A stretch of DNA of 64,000 nt from Solirubrobacterales bacterium. GTDB lineage: Bacteria; Actinomycetota; Thermoleophilia; Solirubrobacterales; Solirubrobacteraceae. The notes under the pieces are model-generated. The model was not told the DNA's origin. It saw nothing but the letters and a program-made list of their open reading frames with translations, and made no database searches. The translations under genes and the position numbers were made by a program. This document shows positions 49,996 through 59,781 of the stretch, piece by piece; the first letter of the stretch is position 1; each line of letters starts with the position of its first letter. Where the stretch lies: contig JAFAYV010000056.1 in NCBI GenBank assembly GCA_019240115.1, positions 62,001 to 126,000 on the forward strand, read 5' to 3'.

Positions 49996-50813
49996 TCAGT
50001 CGATCAGCCGCCCCTGCAGGCGCCAGATCGCCAGCCGCCACATCAGCAGCGCCCACAGCACCAGCACCGCGACGTGGAGCAGGTCGGCGGTCACGATCGT
50101 GTTCAGCGACACGTCGCGAACCACCGCCACGCAGTGATACAGCGGGTTGAACTGCGCGATCGTGCGCAGCCCGTGCGGCAGGGTGGAGATCGGGAAGAAC
50201 GTGCCGGCGACGAGGAACATGGGCGTCAGCACGGCGCTGGTGACGTAGTTGAAGTTGTCGATCGTCTTGGCGATGGCGGCGATCAGGACGCCGAAGGCGC
50301 AGAAGCCAAAGCCGGTGACAAAGCCGATCAGCACGACGAGGAGCATCCCCGGGTGCGGCCGCAGTCCGAAGAAGAAGCCGACGACGAGTGGGGCGAGGCC
50401 GTAGACGCCGGCGCGGATCGAGACCCACAGGATCTCGGCCGTGACGAGCTCCTCGACGTCGACCGGCGCGGCGAGGATCGCGTCGTAGGTGCGCTGGTAC
50501 TGCCAGCGGATGAACGTGTTGAACATGCCCGGAAACGCAGAGGAGAACAGCACCGCGGTGGCCACCACGCCGGTGGCCACGTACTGGACGTAGCGCACGT
50601 GGCCGACGTGGGAGACCAGTGAGCCGAAGCCGACGCCGAACGCGACCAGATAGATCGTCGGCTGCACGATTGAGGAGAACGTGGTCGCCTTCCAATAGCG
50701 CCGGAACAGGACGACGTCGCGCATCATCACGCCCGCGAGCGCGGCCGGATCCAGGCGGCTGAGCCGGCGGACGCGATCGCGCCGGCGCGGGGCGGGCACC
50801 GCCGTGTCGGCGC

Positions 50814-50817
<4 letters not shown>
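49996..50817 (-). CDS. ABC-2 type export permease (DrrB-like)
   Basis: 273 residues, six predicted membrane helices. FSSIVQPTIYLVAFGVGFGSLV, YVQYVATGVVATAVLFSSAFPGMFNTFIRWQYQRTYDAILAAPVDVEELVTAEILW (the conserved ABC-2 segment between TM2 and TM3) and PISTLPHGLRTIAQFNPLYHCVAVVRDVSL are typical. It pairs with the ATPase whose stop overlaps its start (ATGA). Likely exports a drug, lipid or polysaccharide. Confidence 0.93.
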
Positions 50818-51716
<899 letters not shown>

Positions 51717-51747
51717 ACCGCCCGAGCATAGAGTCGACGAGGCGTGC

Positions 51748-52266
51748 TCAGCGAGGCGGGTCGCCGCCGTCTCGGGCGCCGGGCAGGCGGAACAGCTGGG
51801 CGAGCTTGGCGGCGACCATGATGTCGCCCGACATCTGGATCCGCCCCTTGAAGTAGGCCTGCATCGGGTCGAGGTTGCCGCTGACCAGGCGCAGGAACTC
51901 GACCCCGTCCATGGTGACCGTCAGCCGCGGCGGCTCGCCCGCGCTGCCGCGGATGGAGCGCGCCCGGCCGTCCTGGAGCTCGAGCCGATAGCTGTCGGTC
52001 TCGCCGTCGGCGCGACCGGTGATGTCCCATCGGATCACGGTCGTCAGACCCCTGGCCGCTGTCGGATCCACTTGCTTGGGCATCTGCCAGAAGATCCCGT
52101 CGAGGACCGGGCGCCTGGCCGGGGAGCGCATCACCTGCTCGAGGCGCTCGGGCGGGACCTCGCGCACGGCGCGATGCAAGCCGCCGGCCAGCTGCGCGGG
52201 CGCGTCGGCGGCCAGCCGCTTGACTTGCTCAAACGCGCGCTGCGGGTCAAAGCCGAAGTCCCTCAC
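51748..52266 (-). CDS. SCP2 sterol-binding-domain protein
   Basis: 172 residues. An N-terminal helical part (FEQVKRLAADAPAQLAGGLHRAVREVPPERLEQVM) precedes the SCP2 fold: TTVIRWDITGRADGETDSYRLELQDGRARSIRGSAGEPPRLTVTMDGVEFLRLVSGNLDPMQAYFKGRIQMSGDIMVAAKLAQLF. SCP2 domains bind lipids or acyl-CoAs. It lies 31 bp upstream of the ABC ATPase in the same direction, so it may be part of a lipid-export operon. Confidence 0.92.
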   Translation of the reverse strand: MRDFGFDPQRAFEQVKRLAADAPAQLAGGLHRAVREVPPERLEQVMRSPARRPVLDGIFWQMPKQVDPTAARGLTTVIRWDITGRADGETDSYRLELQDGRARSIRGSAGEPPRLTVTMDGVEFLRLVSGNLDPMQAYFKGRIQMSGDIMVAAKLAQLFRLPGARDGGDPPR

Positions 52267-52683
52267 GCGACGTGACGGTACTAGGTGGACATCCCGGCTC
52301 GGGCCCCACTCTCGCGCGTCTCGCCCGATGCCTCCGGCGACCCTCGGCCTGACGGCTGGCGCATGGCAACCGCCCCGGGCCTGATCACGGACGAATGACC
52401 TACGCCTCGACCTCAGGGCCGAGTCGAGAAAGCGACGCTGAGCGTCGCTCAGATGCCCAGCCCCCGCTCGCCCCGCGTCGGCCTCCGGTCCGCGGACGCG
52501 ATCCCGCGGGCCGACGGCGACATCGTCCGGTCAGGCGTGACGGTGCGGGACTGCGCGAGATCGACCGTCCGCCAGCTCCATGCTTGCCTCGCGCGTGACC
52601 GCTGCTCATCGCTGCGAGCAGGCGCCGCTGATCAGGACCCGGACGGAGATACGCCGCGAGCGGCCTCACGCGCCGCGGCTCGC
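52267..52683. other. Gene-free spacer
   Basis: 417 bp between the SCP2 gene start and the stop of a small gene on the same strand. The ORFs listed here are Arg/Pro-rich frames without coherent structure. No repeat, tRNA or clear promoter was recognised. Confidence 0.5.
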
Positions 52684-52884
52684 TCACCGCTCCAGGATCT
52701 CCGCCAGCCGGTCCGCCAGCTCGCTCGCCCGTCCGGTCGGCTGTCCGATCAGGTCATCCCAGTCCTCGTCCGGGATCGCAAACGCACCGTTGAGCGCCTC
52801 GTTCAGCGTCCCCAACAGCAGGCGCAGCTCTTGGAGCGACGCCACGATCGTCACCTCCTCGGACTCCCTGCTCAGTTCGCGCAT
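52684..52884 (-). CDS. Small acidic protein of unknown function
   Basis: 66 residues: MRELSRESEEVTIVASLQELRLLLGTLNEALNGAFAIPDEDWDDLIGQPTGRASELADRLAEILER. A short N-terminal strand precedes two or three amphipathic helices, as in small immunity-type or regulatory proteins. Amino-acid texture supports a real gene; family not recognised. It ends 143 bp from tRNA-Val. Confidence 0.6.
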   Translation of the reverse strand: MRELSRESEEVTIVASLQELRLLLGTLNEALNGAFAIPDEDWDDLIGQPTGRASELADRLAEILER

Positions 52885-53026
52885 CGTCCCTCCGTCGTCG
52901 CCGCCTCATGTACAGAGCGCCGGCGATGCTGACGATCACCCCCTCCCGCGAGCGCTTCTTCGCCGGGCAGAGCGTCGCCGTCGCCTGGACTCGCCGGCGC
53001 CCGCCGGTCTAGCATCCACCGCCGAC

Positions 53027-53100
53027 GGGCGGTTAGCTCAGCTGGTCAGAGCGCCTGCCTTACAAGCAGGAGGTCACTGGTTCGATCCCAGTACCGCCCA
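53027..53100 (+). tRNA. tRNA-Val (anticodon TAC)
   Basis: 74 nt complete cloverleaf: acceptor GGGCGGT/ACCGCCC, D arm with AGCTCAGCTGGT, anticodon stem CCTGC/GCAGG with loop cttacaa (TAC at 53061-53063), T arm CTGGTTCGATCCCAG. CCA end not encoded (only the discriminator A). It is the integration target of the 6.4-kb island downstream. Confidence 0.96.
53055..53100 (+). repeat. attL: 3' 46 bp of tRNA-Val
   Basis: This segment recurs at 59453-59498 with one substitution (gatccc to gacccc in the T loop/stem). Together the copies bound the island that carries a tyrosine integrase next to the far copy. Confidence 0.92.
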
Positions 53101-54124
53101 CTGGAACTTTGCGCCGCAGATCGACAGTTTCCACGGGCATCACATCGGAGGATCACTCGAGCATGTTCCCCACGAATGTTCCCTGAGTCTCGGTGCTCGT
53201 CTTCCGGTAGCTCCTCCGATGCCTCCAACTCGAGGCAGGTCGTGTTCCACGGATCGCTTGAGAGTGCATCTGCGTGGCTCTGTGAAAACGTGCGCCCAAG
53301 ACGTCCAAGCGGTCGGGAAGGGAGGGTCGTGCCAGCGGAGATCGACGCGTCGTCGATGCCCTCGTTGGCGGTGTCTCACCTGCGCGATCGCTGTCGCGGG
53401 GCAAGGGAATCGCGAGCGCAGCTCGTTACTCGCGATCGCTTCCTCGCGGAACAGCTGGCGCGCGTCGAGCGCCTCAACCATGAAAGCGATCGCCGAATTG
53501 GCGAGCGGTATCCGATGCCCGCAGCTGCGCTTGTGATGATTGCTTCCACCGCGAAAGGGGTCGCGGCACGTGGCCCGGCGGAGATCACGCTGTCTATGCA
53601 GACGCGTCGGGTGTGCGTCGACAGTGTGTAGGTTCGTGAGAGCAGCAGGCTTGCGGACTGGTCTGCGTCGGCGGGCAGGCTCCTGCTTCTGGGCGATGAG
53701 CGGGTGCGACGGTCAAGAAGAGCCCTCCCCTGCTTCCGCGACCGCCCGAGGCGACCGCCCGCCGGTCGGGTCGCCCCGCCCTCAGAAGCAGTTCGCATGG
53801 TCACGACTCATTGCGAGAGTCACCGGACGCCCAGTCTGAAGCTCAATGCCCAGGTCGGGGCACCTGCAGCGCGGCGAACCGCGACCCCTTTGGGTTCGTG
53901 TGTCTCTCGACGCGCCGACGGAAACCGCCGGGACCGTTTTCCTGTCGCAATCGACGGTCGCTCCCGGATTCCCGGGTCCGCGTTTGCTACGCCATGAGCG
54001 GCTCGGCGACAGGTCTACGTGCTTATAGGCGTGTTGACGATGCGCCAGCCAGATGGTGGTCCGGGCGCGAACCCCGCACGTGCCGGCGCTGCTTCGCGGT
54101 TCGCGTTTGGGGTAGATCGCCGCC
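53101..54124. other. Left part of the island without a recognisable gene
   Basis: Several overlapping ORFs exist, but none has family sequence or even texture. An imperfect inverted repeat, cacgctgtc (53587) and gacagtgtg (53620), flanks ~24 bp containing two agacgcg/gcgtcg-like words; it could be a regulator or recombinase site. Confidence 0.45.
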
Positions 54125-55315
54125 ATGAGCTTCCCCGACTACGAGTCCGGACATCCGGATGGCAGCTTCGCCGACTACCAGAACGAGCTGTATGACCGGG
54201 GGCTGCACGGCCATGCGCCGCCATACCCCATCAGGTTCTCGGACCTCGAGGAGAAGGCCGTGGCAACCCTGCCGCCGAAGGTGCGCGGATACGTCGTCGG
54301 CGGCGCCGGAGACGAGCACACCCAGCGGGCCAACCGCGAGGCCTTCACGCGCTGGGGCCTCTACCCGCGCATGCTGGTCGCGCCCGAGGAGCGCGATATG
54401 TCCATCGAGCTGTTCGGAATCAAGTTGCCCTCACCGATCTTCATGACGCCGAACGGGGTCATCGGCGTCTGCGCTCAAGACGGTCATGGCGACCTCGCGT
54501 GCGCTCGCGCCTCCGCGCAGACCGGCGTCCCATTCTTCGCTGGGACGCTCTCAGCCGATCCGATGGAGGACGTCGCTGCTGAGCTTGGCGACACCCCCGG
54601 CTTCTTTCAGCTCTACGCCCCGCCAGACCGCGAGCTCGGCGCCAGCCTCGTACAGCGCGCCGAGGCCGCCGGCCTCAAGGGCATCGCTGTGACACTTGAC
54701 ACCTGGGTCACCGGCTGGCGGCCGCGCGACCTGAGCGGCGCTCACTATCCGCAGGTTCCAAGCGACTGCCTCACCAACTACACGAGCGACCCGGTCTTCC
54801 GCCGCGGCCTTGAGCCCGGGGAAGATCCCGTCGAGAAGTTCATCCGCACGCTGCCGATTTTCGGCGGACCCTTCCGCTGGGACGACCTCGAGTGGTTGCG
54901 CTCGCAGACCAAGCTTCCGCTGATGGTCAAGGGCATCTGCCACCCCGATGACGCTCGCCGCGCCAAGGAGTACGGCGCCGACGCCATCTATCTCTCCAAC
55001 CACGGCGGCCGCCAGGCCAACGGAGGACTGACCAGCCTCGAGTGCCTGCCCGGCGTGCTCGAGGCCGTCGATGGGCTCCCCGTGCTGTTCGACTCCGGCG
55101 TTACGAGCGGCGCCGACGTCATCAAGGCCTGCGCGCTCGGCGCCGCGGCGGTCGGGATCGGCCGCCCGTACGCCTACGGCCTCGCGGTCGGCGGCGTCGA
55201 CGGCGTCGTCCACGTGCTGCGCTCGATCCTCGCCGAGGCGGATCTCATCATGGCCGTCGACGGCTATCCGACGCTCGCCGACCTCACCCCGGACGCGCTG
55301 CGACGGATCAGTTGA
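54125..55315 (+). CDS. FMN-dependent alpha-hydroxyacid oxidase, lactate 2-monooxygenase-like
   Basis: 396 residues. The FMN TIM barrel begins YPIRFSDLEEKAVATLPPKVRGYVVGGAGDEHT, with FGIKLPSPIFMTPNGVIG, QLYAPPDRELGASLVQRAEAAGLKGIAVTLDTWVTGWRPRDL and the active-site LPLMVKGICHPDDARRAKEYGADAIYLSNHGGRQANGG (catalytic His and FMN-binding Arg). VLFDSGVTSGADVIKACALGAAAVGIGRPYAYGLA is the phosphate-binding end. It oxidises L-lactate or a similar 2-hydroxyacid. It is island cargo, in a stand-alone unit. Confidence 0.93.
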   Translation: MSFPDYESGHPDGSFADYQNELYDRGLHGHAPPYPIRFSDLEEKAVATLPPKVRGYVVGGAGDEHTQRANREAFTRWGLYPRMLVAPEERDMSIELFGIKLPSPIFMTPNGVIGVCAQDGHGDLACARASAQTGVPFFAGTLSADPMEDVAAELGDTPGFFQLYAPPDRELGASLVQRAEAAGLKGIAVTLDTWVTGWRPRDLSGAHYPQVPSDCLTNYTSDPVFRRGLEPGEDPVEKFIRTLPIFGGPFRWDDLEWLRSQTKLPLMVKGICHPDDARRAKEYGADAIYLSNHGGRQANGGLTSLECLPGVLEAVDGLPVLFDSGVTSGADVIKACALGAAAVGIGRPYAYGLAVGGVDGVVHVLRSILAEADLIMAVDGYPTLADLTPDALRRIS

Positions 55316-55809
55316 TGGCGATTTCTGAGACCCGAGGAGGTTCTTCGACCCGGTGAAGCAAACGATGCGCAGCTTATGGCTCACCCGCGGCGACGACTCG
55401 GTCCAGGCGTCCGGCGAGGCGCTCGGCCCCGTACCAGGCCAACCCACTGGCGCGCGGTGCGGTCACTGACTCCGGCGCCGCGGCGGCCTTCCCGATACGG
55501 ACAGGCAGCCGCAGCGAGCTGGACCTGCTTTCACCTCGCCGGCCATATCTAGCCGCTGGCGGCGGTCGTCCTGCTTCGCGCGGGCACGGGGGCTGCAGGC
55601 CTTCGTTGAGGGCCGCTGTTGCCCGGGTGTGTCTATCGATCTGTGAGCCCGGCCGAGGCTGAGATCACCGGCGCGGGTCGTGAGTGGATCGTGTCGATGA
55701 TCTCGGGGCTGTCGATTCCCTGCAGGTAGACCGATGTGATGCGTCTTTCGCCCCGGAATGAGTATGGCTGCGCGGTGCCGGTGCAATCGCTGGTGTCGTC
55801 CCGGGCTCG
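55316..55809. other. Island spacer without a recognisable gene
   Basis: 494 bp. A minus-strand stretch near 55680-55780 reads SFRGERRITSVYLQGIDSPEIIDTIHDP, which has protein-like texture but no start, family match or clean frame; it may be the relic of a lost gene. Confidence 0.4.
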
Positions 55810-56382
55810 CTAGGTGTCATGGACGCGCTCGTAGGTGAGGTAGGCGACACCCTCATCGAGGGTCTGGGTCTCCACGAGGCGCATCGGTTTCTTGTCGCTG
55901 GTCTCGCCGAAGAGCCGCTCGCCAGTGCCGAGCACGACCGGGAAGATCTTCAGCCGTAGCTCGTCGACGAGGTCGTGCTCCATCAGCGTGCGCAGTAGCT
56001 GGAAGCTGCCGGGGACGACGATGTTCCCGTCTATCTCCCGCTTGAGCTTCGCGACCTCGTTCACGACATCGCCGCCTAGGACCGTGGAGTTGTTCCAGTC
56101 CGGGTCTTCGAGGGTCGAGGAGACGACGTATTTGGGCATGCTGTTCAACCTGTCCGCTAACTCGCCACCGCGTGACGGCCACTTGGCGGCAAACCATTCA
56201 TAGCTCCGGCGACCCAGTAGGAACGCCTCTGCGCCCAGCGCCTCGTCGAGCGCGAGCTTGCCTACTTCTGGGCGGTCGGTGATCCGGCCAACCCAGCCGC
56301 CGTGCCTGAAGCCCTCGTCACCGGCGGGGTCTTTGACGACTCCGTCCAGCGACGCGTTCTCGCTGATAACGATCTTCCCCAT
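55810..56382 (-). CDS. Dihydrofolate reductase-family (RibD C-terminal) protein
   Basis: 190 residues from ATG 56382 (MGKIVISENASLDGVVKDPAGDEGFRHGGW). The RibD_C/YwjB-like fold continues with LGAEAFLLGRRSYEWFAAKWPS, KYVVSSTLEDPDWNNSTVLGGDVVNEVAKLKREIDGNIVVPGSFQLLRTLMEHDLVDELRLKIFPVVLGTGERLFG. It is predicted to be an NADPH-dependent reductase of unknown substrate. It diverges from the sigma-factor gene, a neighbourhood I recall for SigX5-type sigma factors. Confidence 0.92.
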   Translation of the reverse strand: MGKIVISENASLDGVVKDPAGDEGFRHGGWVGRITDRPEVGKLALDEALGAEAFLLGRRSYEWFAAKWPSRGGELADRLNSMPKYVVSSTLEDPDWNNSTVLGGDVVNEVAKLKREIDGNIVVPGSFQLLRTLMEHDLVDELRLKIFPVVLGTGERLFGETSDKKPMRLVETQTLDEGVAYLTYERVHDT

Positions 56383-56527
56383 CTCGGCTTTCCTTTTAGT
56401 TGGACCGTTGCTCGTTGCGTTTGTTGAGGCGTCAGCGGCGACGAAAACTGAGCGGCGTTTTTCAAGCCGCCCCGACGTCATTAGTCGTGATGCGGATGAA
56501 AGGAAGAGCCAATGCGAGGATGGGCAG

Positions 56528-57526
56528 GTGACCGAGCAGACTTTCGCCCGCGCGCGTGGCGGCGACGAGCACGCGTTCCGCAAGCTGACCGACCCGTATC
56601 GGCGGGGGCTGCAGCTTCACATCTATCGGATCGTTGGCTCGGTACAGGACGCCGAGGACCTGCTCCAAGAGACCTTGCTCGCCGCGTGGCGCAGCCTTGA
56701 GCAGTTCGAGGGACGCGCATCGGTGCGTGCCTGGCTCTATCGGATCGCCACCAATCGCTCGCTCGATGCGCTCCGCGCGAGCCGACGGCGCCTGGAAGCG
56801 TTGCAACGCATGACTGCCGTGCCCGAGCCGACACGCCGTACCGAGCCGATTTGGCTTGAGCCCTACCCCGACGTCCTGCTGGAAGGCATCCCTGACGAGG
56901 CTCCCGGACCGGACGTGCGCTACGAAACCAAGGAAGCGGTCGCGTTGGCATTCATCGTTGGCCTTCAGCACCTGCCGCCGCAGCAGCGCGCTGTCCTTGT
57001 GCTGCGCGATGTGCTCGGGTTCCGCGCCGGAGAGGTCGCCGAGATGCTCAAGACCACCGAGCCGTCAGTCAACAACCTGCTGCGCCGAGCGCGCGCGGCG
57101 TTCGAGTCGCGTCTACCGGCCGCTGGGCGCGAACGGGCGCCGCTCCCAAACTCCAAGCGCGAGCGGGACATCGTCGGGCGCTTCGCCGATGCCGTCGAGG
57201 CGGGCGACATCAACGGCATGGTCGCTCTCCTCACCGACGACGCCTGGGTGACGATGCCGCCCGAGCCTTACGAGTACCAAGGCCCCACCGCAATCGGGAC
57301 GTTCCTCCGCGGGCGGGAGGTCGCGCGCGGCTCAATGCGGCTGGTGCCGACACGTGCGAACGGCCAGCCGGCCTTTGCCTGCTACCTGCCGTCCCCACAG
57401 ACCGATATTGCCCGGCCGTACGCGTTGTTCGTCATCACGCTCGAGGGCGACCTGATCTCCGCGATCACCTGGTTCGCCGACAGCAGCGTCTTCCCGCAAT
57501 TCGGACTACCACGGATGCTGCGATAG
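56528..57526 (+). CDS. ECF sigma-70 factor with C-terminal NTF2-like domain (SigX5/TIGR02960-like)
   Basis: 332 residues from GTG 56528 with gagga about 8 bases upstream. Region 2: FRKLTDPYRRGLQLHIYRIVGSVQDAEDLLQETLLAAWRSLEQFEGRASVRAWLYRIATNRSLDALR. Region 4: LQHLPPQQRAVLVLRDVLGFRAGEVAEMLKTTEPSVNNLLRRARAAF. A SnoaL/NTF2-like domain follows at ~220-330 (DIVGRFADAVEAGDINGMVALLTDDAWVTMPP), which in related sigma factors replaces a separate anti-sigma factor. It probably transcribes the divergent reductase gene and itself. Confidence 0.94.
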   Translation: MTEQTFARARGGDEHAFRKLTDPYRRGLQLHIYRIVGSVQDAEDLLQETLLAAWRSLEQFEGRASVRAWLYRIATNRSLDALRASRRRLEALQRMTAVPEPTRRTEPIWLEPYPDVLLEGIPDEAPGPDVRYETKEAVALAFIVGLQHLPPQQRAVLVLRDVLGFRAGEVAEMLKTTEPSVNNLLRRARAAFESRLPAAGRERAPLPNSKRERDIVGRFADAVEAGDINGMVALLTDDAWVTMPPEPYEYQGPTAIGTFLRGREVARGSMRLVPTRANGQPAFACYLPSPQTDIARPYALFVITLEGDLISAITWFADSSVFPQFGLPRMLR

Positions 57527-57655
57527 GAAAGGGGACGACGTGCTCGGCCGAACGCGCTCTAAACGCGCGGCGGCATGTTCGCCAATCGCGAGCGGTCCTG
57601 CTCTTCTCGTCGCGAGGTGCTTCAAGCGGCTGATCTCACAGACCCGCAACGCGGG

Positions 57656-57877
57656 TCAGGCGGCGGGAACCTCGATGAGGGCGGTCGCGACCGCTGCCGG
57701 CTTGGGGATCGGTTCGCCGGCGTCGCGGAGGCCTTCGAGGTGGAAGGTGATGGCTTCGCGGATAAGCTGTTCGGCTTCTTGGCGGGTGTCGGCGACAACG
57801 CCGAGGCCGGGAAGGTCAGGGCAATAGGCGCCCCAGCTGTCGCCTTCATGCTCGATCACAACCAGGTATTCGCTCAT
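57656..57877 (-). CDS. hicB: HicB-family antitoxin
   Basis: 73 residues: LVVIEHEGDSWGAYCPDLPGLGVVADTRQEAEQLIREAITFHLEGLRDAGEPIPKP, the partial RNase-H-like HicB fold. There is no obvious DNA-binding extension after it. The start is 4 bp below the stop of a HicA-like frame, the normal hicA-hicB order. HicB neutralises HicA; here the toxin frame is broken, so HicB may be an orphan. Confidence 0.92.
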   Translation of the reverse strand: MSEYLVVIEHEGDSWGAYCPDLPGLGVVADTRQEAEQLIREAITFHLEGLRDAGEPIPKPAAVATALIEVPAA

Positions 57878-57881
57878 CGGA

Positions 57882-58079
57882 TCATCGCTTGGGTCGGCTC
57901 AGACCGGCTTGTCTCAGGATATTGGCCGCGGTGCCGCGCGGCACGTCCTGGTTGCCGTGCCCGGCGACGGTGACCCGCCCGGGCTTGGTCGGGTGAGCGT
58001 AGTGGCGATGACTGCCTCGTTGGCGGGCGAGCTCCCAGCCGTCGTCCTCGATGAGGCGGACGGTCTCGCGCTATTTCAC
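57882..58079 (-). pseudogene. hicA: HicA toxin with premature TAG at codon 3
   Basis: GTG 58079 overlaps the integrase stop (GTGA) and reads V-K-stop-RETVRLIEDDGWELARQRGSHRHYAHP, then TKPGRVTVAGHGNQDVPRGTAANILRQAGL to TGA 57882. Apart from the TAG this is a complete HicA, including the catalytic His of GSHRHY. Homologues usually read MKSRE here, so one change TCG to TAG explains the stop. No later in-frame ATG or GTG lies before the catalytic His. Confidence 0.85.
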
Positions 58080-59331
58080 GAGGCGACGTTCGGCGCGAGG
58101 TCGGCGGCGGCGTCGGTGGTGAAGGCGTCGGCGAGTAGGGCGGCGTCGTTGGCGTGGCTTTTGGCGTGCAGGTAGCGGGCGGTGGTCTGGATGTGGGAGT
58201 GGCCCATCCAGGCCTGGACCTGGGTGAGGCTGGCGCGGTTGACCGCGACGGATCCGAAGTGGTGGCGCAGCGAGTGGAACGGGAGGGGGCGAAGGCCGGC
58301 ACGCGCAGCGGCGGCGCCGTAGCGGCGCCGCAGCGCGCTGGCGTCGAGGTGTCCGCCGGTGGTGCCGGCGAACACGGGATCGGTGTCGGCGATGAAGTGC
58401 TCGCGTTGCCCGAGCCGCGCCAGCGCGCTCGCGACGGCGGGGACCGTGGGAACGGTGCGAACTTTGCCGCTTTCGGGGTCACAAGCTGGCCGTAGCTGTA
58501 GTTGGCCCGTACGCGGATCGCTTGGCCGGGGAAGTCGATGTCGCGCCAGCGCAGCGCGACCAGCTCGCCGCGGCGCAATCCGGTCATCGCGGCGGTCAGG
58601 TAGATCGCGGCGTCCTGCTCTGACCCGGCAGCGCGGACGAGGGCGTCGATCTCCTCGCGGGAGTAGTAGTCGTAGTCGCCGCTGTAGCGCACGGGTCGGC
58701 GGTCGACCGTGGAGGTCGGATCACCGTCGACCCACCCGGAGCGCGGGCGTGCGCGAACACGGCGCGGACGATCATCAGCAGCTTCTCGGTCGTCCGGCCG
58801 TACGGAAGCTCGTCATACCAGCGCTTGACCGCGACTGCCCGCAGGTCGCGCAATGGCGTCGATGCGAACGCCGGGCGACGGTACGGCGTCGCCGCCGACC
58901 TGTCGTCGGTCGCGGGCAGCAGATAGGCGTCGAGGGCCTGGCGGTAGTCCTTGACCGTCGAGCGCTTGAGGTTGCGCTTGCGCTGCCCGTGCTCCAGCCA
59001 CGCCTCGGCCGCGTCGGCGAACGTCATCGCGGCCCCAGCCGGCGTGCGGGGGGTGGGGCGCTTGGCGGCGTCGTGCTCGAGAAGCCGCCGCAGCTCGGCC
59101 TGGGCTTCGCGTGGGGTCAGATACGAGGGGTCGGGCTTGGTGCCGTCACCCGCGTGCCAGACCGTCGCGCCCCGGGCAGTGCGCTTGGACGAGCTGTGCA
59201 CCCACGCCGGCCCCAGCACCCGGGAAGTGCTTGCCGTCCGCATCCCACCAGAATGCCCGCCAGCGGCGGCTGCCACGGTCGCCGATGACCTGCAGATGAC
59301 CGGCGGAGACGTCCTCCTGCTTGAGGTCCAT
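58076..59331 (-). pseudogene. Tyrosine-type site-specific integrase, frameshifted
   Basis: Family sequence continues through four frame segments. MDLKQEDVSAGHLQVIGDRGSRRWRAFWWDADGKHF is the N-terminus; PREAQAELRRLL to FADAAEAWLEHGQRKRNLKRSTVKDY and KRWYDELPYGRTTEKLLMIVRAVFAHA is the core-binding domain. YYSREEIDALVRAAGSEQDAAIYLTAAMTGLRRGELVALRW holds the first Arg. SGKVRT.. to HSLRHHFGSVAVNR, GHSHIQTTARYLHAKS supplies H-x-x-R, His and nucleophilic Tyr. Shifts are near 59190, 58735 and 58480. It lies 120 bp from the attR copy and would have used tRNA-Val as target. Confidence 0.88.
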
Positions 59332-59452
59332 ATCGACAGTCTACGGTCGTGTGTTCCCCAGCGTGTTCCCAACACGGCAGTTCGCAGCGGGTCCGAGAAC
59401 GATTCAGAGCAGGAGAATCCCTGCGTACACAACTCAGCGGGTCGCCCCGCCG

Positions 59453-59498
59453 CTGCCTTACAAGCAGGAGGTCACTGGTTCGACCCCAGTACCGCCCA
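59453..59498 (+). repeat. attR: second copy of the tRNA-Val 3' end
   Basis: 46 bp, 45 identical to 53055-53100. The 5' half of the tRNA is missing, so this is an attachment site, not a tRNA gene. Core chromosome probably resumes directly after it; the 283 bp up to the methyltransferase gene show no gene. Confidence 0.92.
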
Positions 59499-59781
59499 TC
59501 GCTCATGCTCTGCGCTCGCGCCCGGCCTGCTCGTCGCCGACGCTGCTCGGCCTCGGCCTCGGCCGGCTGGCTGACGCGCTCGTCCCCGCCAGCCTGTCCA
59601 GACAGTCATCCACGTGAAGCCGACGCGCAGCCGTTCGCGCACGTGGCGTTCCCGCGCCGGCAGGCCAAGCAGCGCCCCAGAAGATGTGGGTCTCCAGCGC
59701 CACCCGGACCTCGGCGCGAGTCCCTCTGGTTGCCGGACCGAGCCGCAAGGAGTTCGCGACTGACCGGCGAATACCGCAGCC

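Larger units (their letters stand above)
53101..59498. mobile_element. 6.4-kb genomic island integrated at tRNA-Val
   Basis: Bounded by tRNA-Val and a second copy of its 3' 46 bp. Content in order: about 1 kb without recognisable genes, an FMN-dependent hydroxyacid oxidase, about 0.5 kb without genes, a RibD-type reductase divergent from a SigX5-like sigma factor, HicB and a HicA pseudogene, and a frameshifted integrase at the right end. Intergenic parts are less GC-rich than flanking core DNA. The integrase being broken suggests the island is now fixed. Confidence 0.88.

Noticed and set aside
53046-53228. Minus-strand ORF containing SSGRYWDRTSDLLLVRQAL, and the similar SDGRYWGRTSDLLLVRQ at 59117-59506
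   Set aside because: This is the antisense translation of tRNA-Val and its att copy; such phrases are common annotation artefacts.
59453-59498. Second tRNA-Val gene
   Set aside because: Only the 3' 46 bases are present; the D arm and 5' acceptor strand are missing.
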